From: Oxalobacter paeniformigenes
GTDB taxonomy: Bacteria; Pseudomonadota; Gammaproteobacteria; Burkholderiales; Burkholderiaceae_D
DNA: 46,976 nt
Assembly (NCBI RefSeq): GCF_027158465.1
Contig: NZ_JAMKYL010000009.1
Location: 1 to 46,976 of the forward strand
Reading direction: 5' to 3'
In this document: in pieces, positions 34,508-44,002 of the stretch
How positions within the stretch are numbered: position 1 is the stretch's first letter
Layout: every line of letters starts with the position of its first letter
Made by a program: the position numbers and the translations under genes
The notes under the pieces: model-generated
Databases searched by the model: none
Told to the model about the DNA's origin: nothing
The model's input: only the letters and a program-made list of their open reading frames with translations

Positions 34508-35182
34508 TTATCCTGCCAGAGTATGGATCAGTTCGAGAATACGGCTCGGGTGTTCTGCCATGTAGTCTGCGTTCCATGATGCGGGATTGCTGCAATACCC
34601 CCATTGGGCGACGAGTGTGCCGGTTCCGGCCGCTTTACCGGCTTGTATGTCGCGCCGGTCGTCTCCGACAAACCAGCTTTCTTCCGGTCTGATATGAAGT
34701 TGTCGGGCAGCTTCGAACAATGGATCGGGATAGGGTTTCGGGCGGGCTGCCGTGTCACCGGAAATGACGCAATCTGCATCGCCGAGTCCGATTTTCCCGA
34801 TCAGTGGAAGGGTCAGTTTGCTGACTTTGTTGGTGACGATTCCCCAGCCGATATTCAGGTTCCGCAGTGCGGCGAGCAATTCGGGAATGCCGTCGAACAG
34901 TCGGGTGCGGTCGGCGATATTGGTGGAATAATGATAGAGAAAACGTTCGCGGATATCGGCGTACTGGTCGTTTTGCGGCGTCAGGTGAAAGGCGGCATTG
35001 ACCAGTCCGGGAGCGCCTGCCGATGCGACAGGACGGAGTTGTTCGTATGGAACGGGTGGCAGACCGCGTTCCGTTCTGACGGCATTGATCGCAGCTGCCA
35101 GGTCGGGAGCCGAGTCGGCAAGTGTGCCATCGAGATCGAACAGGATATATTTTGGTTTTGTGAGTGAAACGGGATGATTCAT
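34508..35182 (-). CDS. gph: Phosphoglycolate phosphatase (HAD superfamily)
   Basis: The enzyme removes phosphate from 2-phosphoglycolate, a repair by-product of DNA 3'-phosphoglycolate ends. The 224-residue HAD protein has motif I FDLDGTLADSAPDL (Asp nucleophile), motif II VTNK, motif III lysine in RPKPYPDPL and motif IV VGDDRRDIQAG. The position after ubiG, with a 18-base gap, is the common ubiG-gph arrangement. Other HAD phosphatases share these motifs, so the substrate assignment rests on context. Confidence 0.9.
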   Translation of the reverse strand: MNHPVSLTKPKYILFDLDGTLADSAPDLAAAINAVRTERGLPPVPYEQLRPVASAGAPGLVNAAFHLTPQNDQYADIRERFLYHYSTNIADRTRLFDGIPELLAALRNLNIGWGIVTNKVSKLTLPLIGKIGLGDADCVISGDTAARPKPYPDPLFEAARQLHIRPEESWFVGDDRRDIQAGKAAGTGTLVAQWGYCSNPASWNADYMAEHPSRILELIHTLAG

Positions 35183-35200
35183 GATGATTGGGCGAGTGGT

Positions 35201-35896
35201 TCAAAATGGCTTGATACAAGCCAGCATGTAATTGACGCGGGTATTGGCGGACAGATGAAAATGTCTTGCGCTCAAATCGCAGGTGACACCGGTGATTGCG
35301 CTGACTGTCATGCCGGCTGTGCGGATATGGCGAGCCAGTTCGGATGGCGTGATGAATTTGTTGAACTGGTGTGTGCCTTTGGGAAGCAGATGCATGATGT
35401 ACTCGGCACCGATAATCGCATGGCACCATGAGGTCAGGTTTCTGTTCAGGGTGGCGAAAATCGCGATTCCCCCGGGTTTGAGCAGTTGTGCGCAGGCATG
35501 AACGATTGCGCCGGGATCTGGTACGTGTTCGAGCAGTTCCATGCAGGTGACGATATCGTAGTGTGCCGGTTCGGCCTGCGCCAGCTTTTCGGCGGAAATG
35601 TTCAGGTAACGGATGGCAAGGCCTGATGTTCGTGCATGTCGTTCGGCGGCTTCAAGTGCCTGTGTCGCCAGATCGATTCCGGTGACTTGTGCGTTTTCAC
35701 GGGCCAGCGCTTCGCTCAGTATGCCGCCGCCGCAACCGATATCCAGGATGGTTTTGCCCTGCAGGACCGCATGGTCTGCTATCCATTGGAGACGGATTGG
35801 GTTAAGGTCGTGCAGTGGCCTGAAAGGGCCATCTGGTTCCCACCAGCTGTCGGCGATTGCGTTGAATTTCCTGAGTTCGGATTGATCCTGATTCAT
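35201..35896 (-). CDS. ubiG: Bifunctional ubiquinone O-methyltransferase
   Basis: UbiG catalyses the two O-methylation steps of ubiquinone synthesis with S-adenosylmethionine. The 231-residue protein has the N-terminal NAIADSWWEPDGPFRPLHDLNPIRLQWI characteristic of the family and the SAM-binding motif LDIGCGGGILSEALA (near residues 50-64). It is upstream of gph and downstream of ompA on the same strand, with a terminator in between. Confidence 0.97.
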   Translation of the reverse strand: MNQDQSELRKFNAIADSWWEPDGPFRPLHDLNPIRLQWIADHAVLQGKTILDIGCGGGILSEALARENAQVTGIDLATQALEAAERHARTSGLAIRYLNISAEKLAQAEPAHYDIVTCMELLEHVPDPGAIVHACAQLLKPGGIAIFATLNRNLTSWCHAIIGAEYIMHLLPKGTHQFNKFITPSELARHIRTAGMTVSAITGVTCDLSARHFHLSANTRVNYMLACIKPF

Positions 35897-35939
35897 GGGA
35901 AAGACGGAGTTGTGAACATATCCGGATTATAACGGTGGA

Positions 35940-35971
35940 CAACAAAAAACCCCGCATTTGCGGGGTTTTTG
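35940..35971 (-). terminator. Intrinsic terminator after ompA
   Basis: On the minus strand CCCCGC-AAAT-GCGGGG is followed by TTTTTTG, about 18 bases after the ompA stop and upstream of ubiG. It separates ompA transcripts from ubiG-gph. Confidence 0.9.
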
Positions 35972-35989
35972 TGATGGTACCTGAAAGGA

Positions 35990-36613
35990 TCAGGATTTGA
36001 CGCCGCGGTTTGCAACAACTTCGACTTCAACGCGACGGTTCTTGGCACGGCCTTCTTTCGTCTTGTTGGAAGCGATCGGCTGTTTCTTGCCTTTGCCTTC
36101 GGTAAAGATTTTTTCTGCAGGAACGCCCTTGGATACCAGGTATGCCTTGACGGCGTTTGCACGGCGTTCAGACAGTTTCTGGTTGTAGGCATCGGTACCG
36201 ATCCAGTCGGTGTGGCCGACGGCAACGATAACTTCGGTGTCCTGACCGGTCAGTGCTTTAACCAGTTCGTCCAGTTTTGCCTTGCCTTCCGGTTTGACGA
36301 CGGCCTTGTCGAAATCGAAGAAGGTATCTGCTGCGTAAGTTACTTTTTCAGCAGTTGGGACAGGTGCTACTGCAACAGGAGCGGACGATGCAGGCTGGGT
36401 CAGAGGACCGTCGCAGCCAGGAACTGCGTCAGCAGGAGTCCAGTAACCGGTATGCCAGCACAGGCCGGTACCACTGCGGACGATTACGTCGCGCTGGGTC
36501 TGAAGATAACCGCTATATGGTTTTTTTGCCATATATTCGGTCATCGTTTGTGCCGAAGCAGAGGCTGCAACAACTGCGGATGCAGCGAAAATAACTTTAA
36601 GCAATTTATTCAT
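35990..36613 (-). CDS. ompA: OmpA-family outer membrane protein
   Basis: The 207-residue precursor has a signal peptide (MNKLLKVIFAASAVVAASASA) and ends in an OmpA-C peptidoglycan-binding domain with TDWIGTDAYNQKLSERRANAVKAYLVSKGV, where the conserved Asp and Arg bind diaminopimelate. The N-terminal part (about residues 22-75) is short, with a Cys pair (GLCWHTGYW and PGCDGPL) and no beta-barrel, as in small betaproteobacterial OmpA-like proteins; it is not a full eight-strand OmpA. AGAGGAT precedes the start. The gene usually lies upstream of ubiG in Burkholderiales. Confidence 0.94.
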   Translation of the reverse strand: MNKLLKVIFAASAVVAASASAQTMTEYMAKKPYSGYLQTQRDVIVRSGTGLCWHTGYWTPADAVPGCDGPLTQPASSAPVAVAPVPTAEKVTYAADTFFDFDKAVVKPEGKAKLDELVKALTGQDTEVIVAVGHTDWIGTDAYNQKLSERRANAVKAYLVSKGVPAEKIFTEGKGKKQPIASNKTKEGRAKNRRVEVEVVANRGVKS

Positions 36614-37090
36614 ATTTATCCTCTTAGTTGAGATATCCGCAGCGGGCTGCGCATGCATTTTTCTAACTTCGAAATACCAATAACATGACAATCACATTAT
36701 AGATCCGATTCGCTTCTAATAATGCGTTACAGCTATTCTGACATATTGACGATGGCTAGATAAGCTACGAAGTTCAAACAATTTTCTATTTTGTTTGTTA
36801 GATCAACTTTTGGTATCAATTTGTAGCTTTTTTGCAACCGGATATGTCGGACTTGTCTTGTAACGGCATCAGGCTGTCACTGCATCATGTTTTATATATC
36901 CGCCAGTTGAAAAAATCAAGTCGGTGTGACGGACCGGAAAAATCGCGTGATGGCGTGAATGCTGGGGAAAGAATTGCATGCCGATTTGACGCGCATGGGG
37001 CGGGTTTGGCCGGATGGCGTGGTAAAATCCTGTTTTTATTGCCGGAACATTCTCTATCCGGTTTTTTTCAGTCTGTCGGAATTTTCTCTC
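36614..37090. promoter_or_regulatory. Divergent non-coding region between ompA and gyrA
   Basis: This A+T-rich region of about 480 bases has no supported gene. A TATAAT is seen on the minus strand (ATTATA at 36696-36701), about 80 bases before the ompA start, without a good -35 box. The hairpin CAAACAA-N9-TTGTTTG lies at 36775-36797. A TAAAAT at 37023-37028 is a possible -10 for gyrA. An in-frame extension of gyrA to 36959 is read as non-coding because family N-termini begin at 37091. Confidence 0.4.
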
Positions 37091-39694
37091 ATGGATCAGT
37101 TTGCCAAAGAAACCATTGCCATTTCGCTGGAAGACGAAATGCGTAAAAGCTATCTCGATTATGCGATGAGCGTGATCGTCGGCAGGGCGCTTCCGGATGT
37201 CAGGGATGGTCTGAAACCGGTGCATCGCCGGGTGTTGTTCGGCATGCATGAAATGAACAATACATGGAACCGTCCTTATGTGAAGTGCGCTCGTGTCGTG
37301 GGCGAGGTCATGGGTAAATATCATCCGCATGGTGACCAGTCCATTTACGATACGCTTGTCAGAATGGCGCAGGATTTTTCGTTGCGTTATACGCTGGTGG
37401 ACGGGCAGGGCAATTTCGGTTCGGTCGACGGCGACAATGCTGCGGCGATGCGTTATACGGAATGTCGTCTGGACAGGATTGCCGATGAAATGCTGGCTGA
37501 TATCGACAAGGAGACGATCGATTTCGTTCCGAATTACGACGGCAAGGAAAAAGAACCGTCAGTGTTGCCGACACGTATCCCGAATCTTCTGATAAACGGT
37601 TCTTCCGGTATTGCGGTCGGGATGGCGACCAATATTCCACCGCATAACCTGGGCGAGGTGATTCGCGGGGCATTGCATTTGCTGCACAATCCGGATTGCG
37701 CTATCGATGAATTGATCGATATTATTCCGGCGCCTGATTTTCCGACAGGTGGGCTGGTGTATGGTGTGGCAGGCGTTCGCGAAGGGTATCGTACGGGGCG
37801 CGGTCGTGTCGTGATACGTGCCAGGACGCATTTCGAAGAACATGGACGAGATGGGCGTCAGGCGATCATCATCGACGAGTTGCCGTATCAGGTCAATAAA
37901 AAGACATTGCTGGAACGGATTGCAGAGGGGGTGCGCGAAAAGAAACTGGAAGGTATTTCCGATATCCGCGATGAATCGGACAAGTCCGGTATGCGGGTCG
38001 TGATCGAACTCAAGCGCAACGAAGTGGCTGAAGTGGTGCTGAACAATCTGTTCAAGCAGACGCAGCTGCAAGATACGTTCGGTATGAATATGGTCGCACT
38101 GGTGGACGGTCAGCCCAAATTGCTCAATCTCAAGCAGATGCTGGAGTGTTTCCTTGCGCATCGCAGGGAAGTGGTGACGCGTCGTACCATTTTCGAATTG
38201 CGCAAGGCACGTGAACGGGGACACTTGTTAGAGGGGCTTGCGGTGGCACTGGCCAATATCGATGATTTCATCGCTATTATTCGTGCTGCGCCGACGCCGC
38301 CAGTGGCCCGTCAGGAGTTGATGGCGAGAGCATGGGATTCTTCGCTGGTTCGCTCGATGCTGGAACGAACCAGTGCGGTACATGACAATAGCGTGAGCGA
38401 TTTCAGGCCAGAAGGTCTGCCGAAGATGTACGGGATTCAGTCCGATGGTTTGTACAGGTTGTCTGAAGAACAGGCGACGGAAATTCTCCAGATGCGCCTG
38501 CAACGGCTGACAGGCCTGGAACAGGACAAAATACTGAATGAATATGGCGATGTGATGGCACAGATTGCCGAATTGCTCGATATTCTGGCCAAACCGGAAC
38601 GCCTGCTTGCCATTATCGACGGTGAATTGCGTGAGGTGATCGGTGAATACGGCGAAAAGCTCAAGGACAGCCGTCGTTCCGAAATCGAACTCAATGCCAG
38701 CGATCTGGAAACGGAAGATTTGATCACGCCGCAGGATATGGTGGTGACGCTTTCGCATGGCGGGTATATCAAGGCACAACCTCTTTCGGAATATCGTGCG
38801 CAAAAACGTGGCGGCAGAGGACGGCAGGCGACGGCGACGAAGGAAGACGACTGGGTCGACCAGCTGTTTATCGCTAATACGCATGATTATATTCTGTGTT
38901 TTTCCGATCGTGGGCGGATGTACTGGCTGAAAGTATGGGAGGTTCCGCAAGGCTCGCGCAATTCACGAGGCAAGCCGATCGTGAACATGTTCCCGCTACA
39001 GGAAGATGAAAAAATCACGGTCATTTTGCCATTGTCTGGCGAGAACCGGAGTTTCCCGGAAAACCATTTCATTTTCATGGCGACCAGCCAGGGAACGGTC
39101 AAGAAAACTCCACTGACGGATTTCAGCAATCCGCGCAAGGCAGGTATTATCGCTGTCGGTCTGGATGAGGGGGATTATCTGATCGGTGCCGCGCTTACCG
39201 ATGGTAAGCATGATGTGATGCTGTTTTCGGATGCAGGAAAGGCTGTCCGGTTCGATGAAAACGATGTGCGTCCGATGGGAAGGACTGCCCGCGGTGTCAA
39301 GGGGATGAATCTTGATGATGATCAGAAGGTGATCGCCTTGCTGGTGGCGGGCGATGAAAGCCAGTCAGTGCTGACGGCGACGGAGAACGGTTTCGGCAAG
39401 CGGACGCCGATTGCCGAATATACACGTCATGGCAGGGGTACCAAAGGTATGATTGCCATTCAGACGAGTGAACGTAACGGCAAGGTGGTGGCGGCGACGC
39501 TGGTCAATGAAAACGACGAAATCATGTTGATTACGACGGGTGGTGTCCTGATTCGAACAAGGGTGTCCGAAATCCGTGAAATGGGGCGCGCGACACAAGG
39601 GGTTACGCTGATCGCCGTCGGGGAAGGTACGACACTTAGTGGATTGCAACGCATTCTGGAATCCGATATCGATGAGACTTCGGAGAATGCCTGA
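37091..39694 (+). CDS. gyrA: DNA gyrase subunit A
   Basis: GyrA cuts and reseals DNA in the gyrase A2B2 complex. From MDQFAKETIAISLEDEMRKSYLDYAMSVIVG the protein is 867 residues. The active-site Tyr122 is in AAAMRYTECRLD, and the GyrA box QKRGGRGRQ is present in the C-terminal domain. The quinolone-region sequence is YHPHGDQSIYD: position 83 is Gln, 84 is Ser, 87 is Asp, whereas E. coli has Ser83, Ala84 and Asp87. Other segments are typical of betaproteobacterial GyrA. An upstream frame to 36959 is judged non-coding. serC follows after 14 bases. Confidence 0.98.
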   Translation: MDQFAKETIAISLEDEMRKSYLDYAMSVIVGRALPDVRDGLKPVHRRVLFGMHEMNNTWNRPYVKCARVVGEVMGKYHPHGDQSIYDTLVRMAQDFSLRYTLVDGQGNFGSVDGDNAAAMRYTECRLDRIADEMLADIDKETIDFVPNYDGKEKEPSVLPTRIPNLLINGSSGIAVGMATNIPPHNLGEVIRGALHLLHNPDCAIDELIDIIPAPDFPTGGLVYGVAGVREGYRTGRGRVVIRARTHFEEHGRDGRQAIIIDELPYQVNKKTLLERIAEGVREKKLEGISDIRDESDKSGMRVVIELKRNEVAEVVLNNLFKQTQLQDTFGMNMVALVDGQPKLLNLKQMLECFLAHRREVVTRRTIFELRKARERGHLLEGLAVALANIDDFIAIIRAAPTPPVARQELMARAWDSSLVRSMLERTSAVHDNSVSDFRPEGLPKMYGIQSDGLYRLSEEQATEILQMRLQRLTGLEQDKILNEYGDVMAQIAELLDILAKPERLLAIIDGELREVIGEYGEKLKDSRRSEIELNASDLETEDLITPQDMVVTLSHGGYIKAQPLSEYRAQKRGGRGRQATATKEDDWVDQLFIANTHDYILCFSDRGRMYWLKVWEVPQGSRNSRGKPIVNMFPLQEDEKITVILPLSGENRSFPENHFIFMATSQGTVKKTPLTDFSNPRKAGIIAVGLDEGDYLIGAALTDGKHDVMLFSDAGKAVRFDENDVRPMGRTARGVKGMNLDDDQKVIALLVAGDESQSVLTATENGFGKRTPIAEYTRHGRGTKGMIAIQTSERNGKVVAATLVNENDEIMLITTGGVLIRTRVSEIREMGRATQGVTLIAVGEGTTLSGLQRILESDIDETSENA

Positions 39695-39708
39695 CAAGAG
39701 AAACGCCG

Positions 39709-40812
39709 ATGCGTCCGTATAATTTTTCGGCGGGACCGGCGATGATGCCGGAAGAGGTGCTTGTTCAGGCTGCCGTTGAAATGCAGGATTGGCATGGATG
39801 CGGGATGTCGGCCATGGAGCTGAGTCACCGTGGGAGGCAGTTCGGTACGATTATCCGGCAGGCGCGAGATGATTTGCGTGAATTGCTGGAGGTGCCGCCG
39901 ACACACCGTATTTTGTTCATGCAGGGCGGGGCGACCGCCATGAATGCGATTATTCCGATGAATCTAGTCGGCAGGTCATGCGCTGAGGGTGTGATCGATT
40001 TTGTGCATACGGGAGTATGGTCCGGCAAGTCGTTGCGTGAAGCCGGAAAGTATGGCGTGGTGCACATTGCGGCATCTTCGGAAAGCAGGGGGTTTCATGA
40101 TGTGCCTCCTCGTGATGTATGGCAGTTGACTGAACGCGCTGCGTATGTGCATGTCTGTTCGAATGAAACGATCAATGGCAATCAGTTCGGTTTTGTGCCC
40201 GACACAAAAGATGTGCCGCTGGTAGCAGATATGTCGTCCGATATCTTGTCGCGTCCGGTGGATTTTTCACGGTATGCGCTGGTTTTCGCCAGTGCACAGA
40301 AAAATCTGGGACCTGCCGGGGTTACTGTGCTGATTGTGAGGGAAGATCTGATCGGTCATGCGTTGCCGTGTTGTCCGTCGGTTTTTGACTGGCAAAATGT
40401 TGCGGACCATGATTCCATGTTCAATACGCCGCCGACTTATGCGATTTATTTATGTGGTCTTGTATTCAAATGGCTGAAGAAACAGGGTGGGGTGGCGCGC
40501 ATGGAGCAGGACAGTATCGAGAAATCATCCCTGCTGTATGACTTTATCGACCGTAGTGCGTTTTATCGTAACGACGTCAAGGTGGATTGCCGCTCCAGAA
40601 TGAATGTACCGTTTTTTCTGGCGAATGAGGCATTGAACGATGTATTTCTGGCGGAGGCGGAAAAGCATGGGTTGCTTCAGCTCAAAGGTCACCGTCTGAC
40701 GGGGGGAATGCGTGCGTCTTTGTACAATGCCATGCCGATCGAAGGGGCCAGAGCGCTTGTTGCGTTTATGCGTGGTTTTGAAAACCGGTATGGCCGGTTA
40801 TCTGTGGTATAA
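39709..40812 (+). CDS. serC: Phosphoserine aminotransferase
   Basis: SerC makes 3-phosphoserine from 3-phosphohydroxypyruvate, and also acts in pyridoxal synthesis in many bacteria. The 367-residue PLP protein begins MRPYNFSAGPAMMPEEVL and has the phosphate-binding HRG (in ELSHRGRQF), the lysine of the PLP Schiff base in FASAQKNLGPAGVTV, and SNETINGNQF. It follows gyrA at 14 bases and opens the serC-pheA-hisC-tyrA-aroA run that is characteristic of betaproteobacteria. Confidence 0.97.
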   Translation: MRPYNFSAGPAMMPEEVLVQAAVEMQDWHGCGMSAMELSHRGRQFGTIIRQARDDLRELLEVPPTHRILFMQGGATAMNAIIPMNLVGRSCAEGVIDFVHTGVWSGKSLREAGKYGVVHIAASSESRGFHDVPPRDVWQLTERAAYVHVCSNETINGNQFGFVPDTKDVPLVADMSSDILSRPVDFSRYALVFASAQKNLGPAGVTVLIVREDLIGHALPCCPSVFDWQNVADHDSMFNTPPTYAIYLCGLVFKWLKKQGGVARMEQDSIEKSSLLYDFIDRSAFYRNDVKVDCRSRMNVPFFLANEALNDVFLAEAEKHGLLQLKGHRLTGGMRASLYNAMPIEGARALVAFMRGFENRYGRLSVV

Positions 40813-40906
40813 ACTGGGGACCTGCTGGTTTATGCCGTACAATAATTCTTCGTATTTTCATGCTGGCCGGTGGCCGTTTTGACGACACAGTATCTATTGT
40901 TGATTC

Positions 40907-41971
40907 ATGGAAAAATTATTGAAACCTTTGCGAGACCAGATCGATGAACTTGATGGTCAGATCGTGGCCTTGCTGAATCGCCGTGCGCGGGTAGCCCAGG
41001 AAGTGGGACGCGTCAAAAACAAATCGGATGCGCCGATTTTCAGGCCTGACAGGGAAGCACAGGTATTGAGAGGAATCGCCGATCGCAATCCGGGGCCTCT
41101 GGGCAATGCGGCGTTACAGACGATTTTCAGGGAAATCATGTCGGCGTGTCGTGCGCTGGAAAAGAAAATGATCGTCGCTTATCTCGGTCCGGCAGGCACG
41201 TTTTCGGAACAGGCGGTATATCGCAGTTTCGGAACGTCGGTGGATGCATTGCCCTGTCCGTCCATAGATGCTGTGTTTCGTGCCGTGGAAGCCGGGACGG
41301 CCGATTTCGGTGTGGCGCCGGTCGAGAATTCGACGGAAGGCGCGATCAACCGGACGCTGGATTTGCTGATGCAAACGCCGCTGACGATCAGTAGTGAGGT
41401 CTCCATTCCTGTGCAGCACAATTTGATGACGCAAAGCGGGAATATGGATGACGTGCATACCATTTGCGCACATTCGCAGGCGCTGGCGCAGTGTCAGGGG
41501 TGGCTCAACCAGCATTTTCCCAATATTCCGAGACAGGCGGTTTCTTCCAATGCCGAGGCTGCGCGCATGGCCAGCGAGGACGGCAAGGTCGCTGCCATTG
41601 CTGGTGAAATCGCTTCGAAACGTTATGGGCTTCAGGTAGTCAATGCCCATATTCAGGACGAGCCGCAAAACAGGACCCGGTTTGCCGTGATCGGCAGGAA
41701 GGAAACGGAGCCGACGGGCAAGGACCAGACTTCGCTGTTGTTGTCGGTGCAGAACAAGGCGGGCGCCGTGTACAGTATGCTGGAACCGCTGGAAAAATAT
41801 GGCGTATCCATGACGAGGCTGGAATCCAGACCGGCCAAAACCGGTAACTGGGAATATTATTTCTTCGTGGATATCGAGGGTCACGTCAGGGAAGAGAAGA
41901 TCAAACAGGCGTTGTCGGAATTGAAAGACAGGGTCGTTTATTTCAAGGTACTTGGTTCATATCCCATTTAG
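40907..41971 (+). CDS. pheA: Bifunctional chorismate mutase / prephenate dehydratase (P-protein)
   Basis: PheA converts chorismate to prephenate and then phenylpyruvate for phenylalanine synthesis. The 354-residue protein has an N-terminal chorismate mutase (residues about 1-85; RDQIDELDGQIVALLNRRARVAQEVGRVK), a prephenate dehydratase domain (from about 90; AYLGPAGTFSEQAVYRSFG, and PVENSTEGAINRTLDLL) and a C-terminal ACT domain (from about 270; with MTRLESRPAKTGNWEYYFFVDIEGH, the ESRP motif) that probably gives feedback inhibition by phenylalanine. It lies 94 bases after serC and 21 before hisC. Confidence 0.97.
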   Translation: MEKLLKPLRDQIDELDGQIVALLNRRARVAQEVGRVKNKSDAPIFRPDREAQVLRGIADRNPGPLGNAALQTIFREIMSACRALEKKMIVAYLGPAGTFSEQAVYRSFGTSVDALPCPSIDAVFRAVEAGTADFGVAPVENSTEGAINRTLDLLMQTPLTISSEVSIPVQHNLMTQSGNMDDVHTICAHSQALAQCQGWLNQHFPNIPRQAVSSNAEAARMASEDGKVAAIAGEIASKRYGLQVVNAHIQDEPQNRTRFAVIGRKETEPTGKDQTSLLLSVQNKAGAVYSMLEPLEKYGVSMTRLESRPAKTGNWEYYFFVDIEGHVREEKIKQALSELKDRVVYFKVLGSYPI

Positions 41972-41992
41972 TTCGTTATTACTGGAATCATT

Positions 41993-43105
41993 ATGTCTAA
42001 TCAGTTCGCTCCGGAATATATACGCGCCATTGCGCCCTATCAGGCAGGCAAGCCGATTTCAGAGGTTGCCCGCGAATTCGGTCTGGATCCCGAAAAAATC
42101 ATCAAACTGGCGTCCAATGAAAATCCGTTGGGTATGCCTGAATCGGCCAAGGTCGCCGTTCGGAAAGCACTTGATGAAACGGGACGTTATCCTGACGCTA
42201 ACGGGTTTGAATTGAAAAAGGCGATTTCCGAACGTTACGGTGTGCCGCAGGACTGGATTACGCTGGGCAACGGCAGCAACGATATCATTGATCTGGCTGG
42301 CAGAACGTTTGTCCAGCCCGGACAATCCATTGTTTTTTCGGAATATTCGTTTCTGGTATATGCGCTTGTTGCCAAGGCGACGGGCGCTAACGGGATTCAG
42401 GTTCCTTCGGTCGATTTTGGACATGATCTGCCGGCGATGCTCGCTGCTATCAGGCCGGATACCAAACTGGTTTTCATTGCCAATCCGAACAATCCTACCG
42501 GTACGTTTCTTCGGCCGGAGGCAATCGAGGCTTTTCTCGACAAGGTGCCGTCCGATGTCTTGGTCGTGATCGACGAAGCGTATAACGAATACCTGGATGC
42601 CTCAATCCAGTATGATTCCACGGCATGGGTTCGGAAATACCCCAATTTGCTGGTTTCGCGTACGTTTTCGAAAGCCTATGGCTTGGCTGGTTTGCGTGTG
42701 GGGTTCGGACTGGCTCAGCAGGAAGTGACGGATTTGTTGAATCGTGTCCGGCAGCCGTTCAATGTGAATGCACTGGCGCAGGCTGCCGCGGTCGCTGCCT
42801 TGCAGGATAGCGAGTTTCTGGAAAAGAGCGCGAAAATCAATGCGGACGGATATCGTTATCTGACAGCATCTTTTGATGCGATGGGACTCAAATATGTTCC
42901 CTCGCATGGTAATTTCATTCTGGTCAAGGTCGGTCAGGACAAGGGGGCAGGTACGCGTGTCAATCTGGAATTGCTTAAACGCGGGATTATCGTGCGCCCG
43001 GTCAATGCCTATGGTTTGCCGGAGTGGTTGCGTATTTCTATCGGTCTGCCGGAAGAAAACCGCGCGTTTGTCGATGCATTGAAAGCGATTCTGGCAAATT
43101 CGTGA
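41993..43105 (+). CDS. hisC: Histidinol-phosphate / aromatic aminotransferase (HisC family)
   Basis: The enzyme belongs to the class I/II PLP aminotransferases of the HisC type. The 370-residue protein has the PLP lysine in SRTFSKAYGLAGLRVGFG, the ASNENPLGMPESAK start motif and NPNNPTGTFL. In this aromatic cluster it probably transaminates prephenate-derived or tyrosine and phenylalanine precursors as well as, or instead of, histidinol phosphate; the sequence alone does not decide. Its stop overlaps the tyrA start by one base, giving translational coupling. Confidence 0.94.
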   Translation: MSNQFAPEYIRAIAPYQAGKPISEVAREFGLDPEKIIKLASNENPLGMPESAKVAVRKALDETGRYPDANGFELKKAISERYGVPQDWITLGNGSNDIIDLAGRTFVQPGQSIVFSEYSFLVYALVAKATGANGIQVPSVDFGHDLPAMLAAIRPDTKLVFIANPNNPTGTFLRPEAIEAFLDKVPSDVLVVIDEAYNEYLDASIQYDSTAWVRKYPNLLVSRTFSKAYGLAGLRVGFGLAQQEVTDLLNRVRQPFNVNALAQAAAVAALQDSEFLEKSAKINADGYRYLTASFDAMGLKYVPSHGNFILVKVGQDKGAGTRVNLELLKRGIIVRPVNAYGLPEWLRISIGLPEENRAFVDALKAILANS

Positions 43106-43998
43106 TGGCTTTCGGAAAAATCGTTATTTGTGGCGTCGGCCTGATTGGCGGGTCCCTGGCGTTGTCTTTGCGGCGTTCCGGTTATCGTGGGAATATTGTC
43201 GGTCTGGAACGGAACCGTGAAATTCTGTCCAGGGCGTATGCATTGGGTATTGTAGATGATGCTGGTTCTTCGCCTGAGGACACTTTCCGGGATGCCGATT
43301 TGCTGGTACTGGCCGTGCCGGTTGCACAGACGGCCAATGTATTGCGTTCAGTGATGCCGTATTTGCCTGATGGAATGATTATCACCGATACGGGTAGTAC
43401 CAAGACCAATGTGGTGGCGATGGCACGTGAGGTAATGGGGGCACAAGTTGGTCGTTTTGTGCCAGCACATCCGATTGCAGGCCGTGAAATGAATGGTCCC
43501 GAAGCTGCTACGGATGATTTGTTTCTGGGGAAAAAGACGGTCATTACACGTCTTGCAGAGAATCGTCGGGAAGATATCGAAAGAATTGCGGGTTTGTGGG
43601 AACAGTGCGGTGCTGTGATCCATTATCTGACGCCGGAGGATCATGACAATGTGTTCGCGACCGTCAGTCATATGCCGCATTTGCTGGCGTATGGTCTGGT
43701 GGATTATGTCGCACGTCATCCCAAATCCGAGCTGTTTTTCCGGTATGCCGCAAGTGGATTCAGGGATTTCACGCGTATTGCCGGTTCGTCGCCAGAGATG
43801 TGGCGGGATATTACGCTGGCGAATCGTGAGCATTTGCTGACGGAAATGGATGCCTATATGGATGAATTGAGACAAATCCGTGATTGGGTGGAAAAAGCCG
43901 ATGGCCGCGAACTGGAAAAGATTTATGCGTGTGCACAGCAAGCCAGAATGAACTGGCTCAATACCATAGAAAGTTCCGAACGGAAAAAACAGGAATAG
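43105..43998 (+). CDS. tyrA: Prephenate dehydrogenase
   Basis: TyrA oxidatively decarboxylates prephenate to 4-hydroxyphenylpyruvate for tyrosine synthesis. The 297-residue protein from the ATG at 43105 has the NAD(P)-binding GVGLIGGSLALSLRRSG (near residues 8-24), and typical later blocks FVPAHPIAGREMNGPEAA and ATVSHMPHLLAYGLVDYV. It overlaps hisC by one base and precedes aroA by 4 bases. Whether it prefers prephenate or arogenate cannot be decided. Confidence 0.96.
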   Translation: MAFGKIVICGVGLIGGSLALSLRRSGYRGNIVGLERNREILSRAYALGIVDDAGSSPEDTFRDADLLVLAVPVAQTANVLRSVMPYLPDGMIITDTGSTKTNVVAMAREVMGAQVGRFVPAHPIAGREMNGPEAATDDLFLGKKTVITRLAENRREDIERIAGLWEQCGAVIHYLTPEDHDNVFATVSHMPHLLAYGLVDYVARHPKSELFFRYAASGFRDFTRIAGSSPEMWRDITLANREHLLTEMDAYMDELRQIRDWVEKADGRELEKIYACAQQARMNWLNTIESSERKKQE

Positions 43999-44002
43999 TC
44001 TG

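Noticed and set aside
33216..34604. 462-codon minus-strand frame opposite metK
   Set aside because: metK is complete and conserved on the plus strand; the antisense frame matches no known family.
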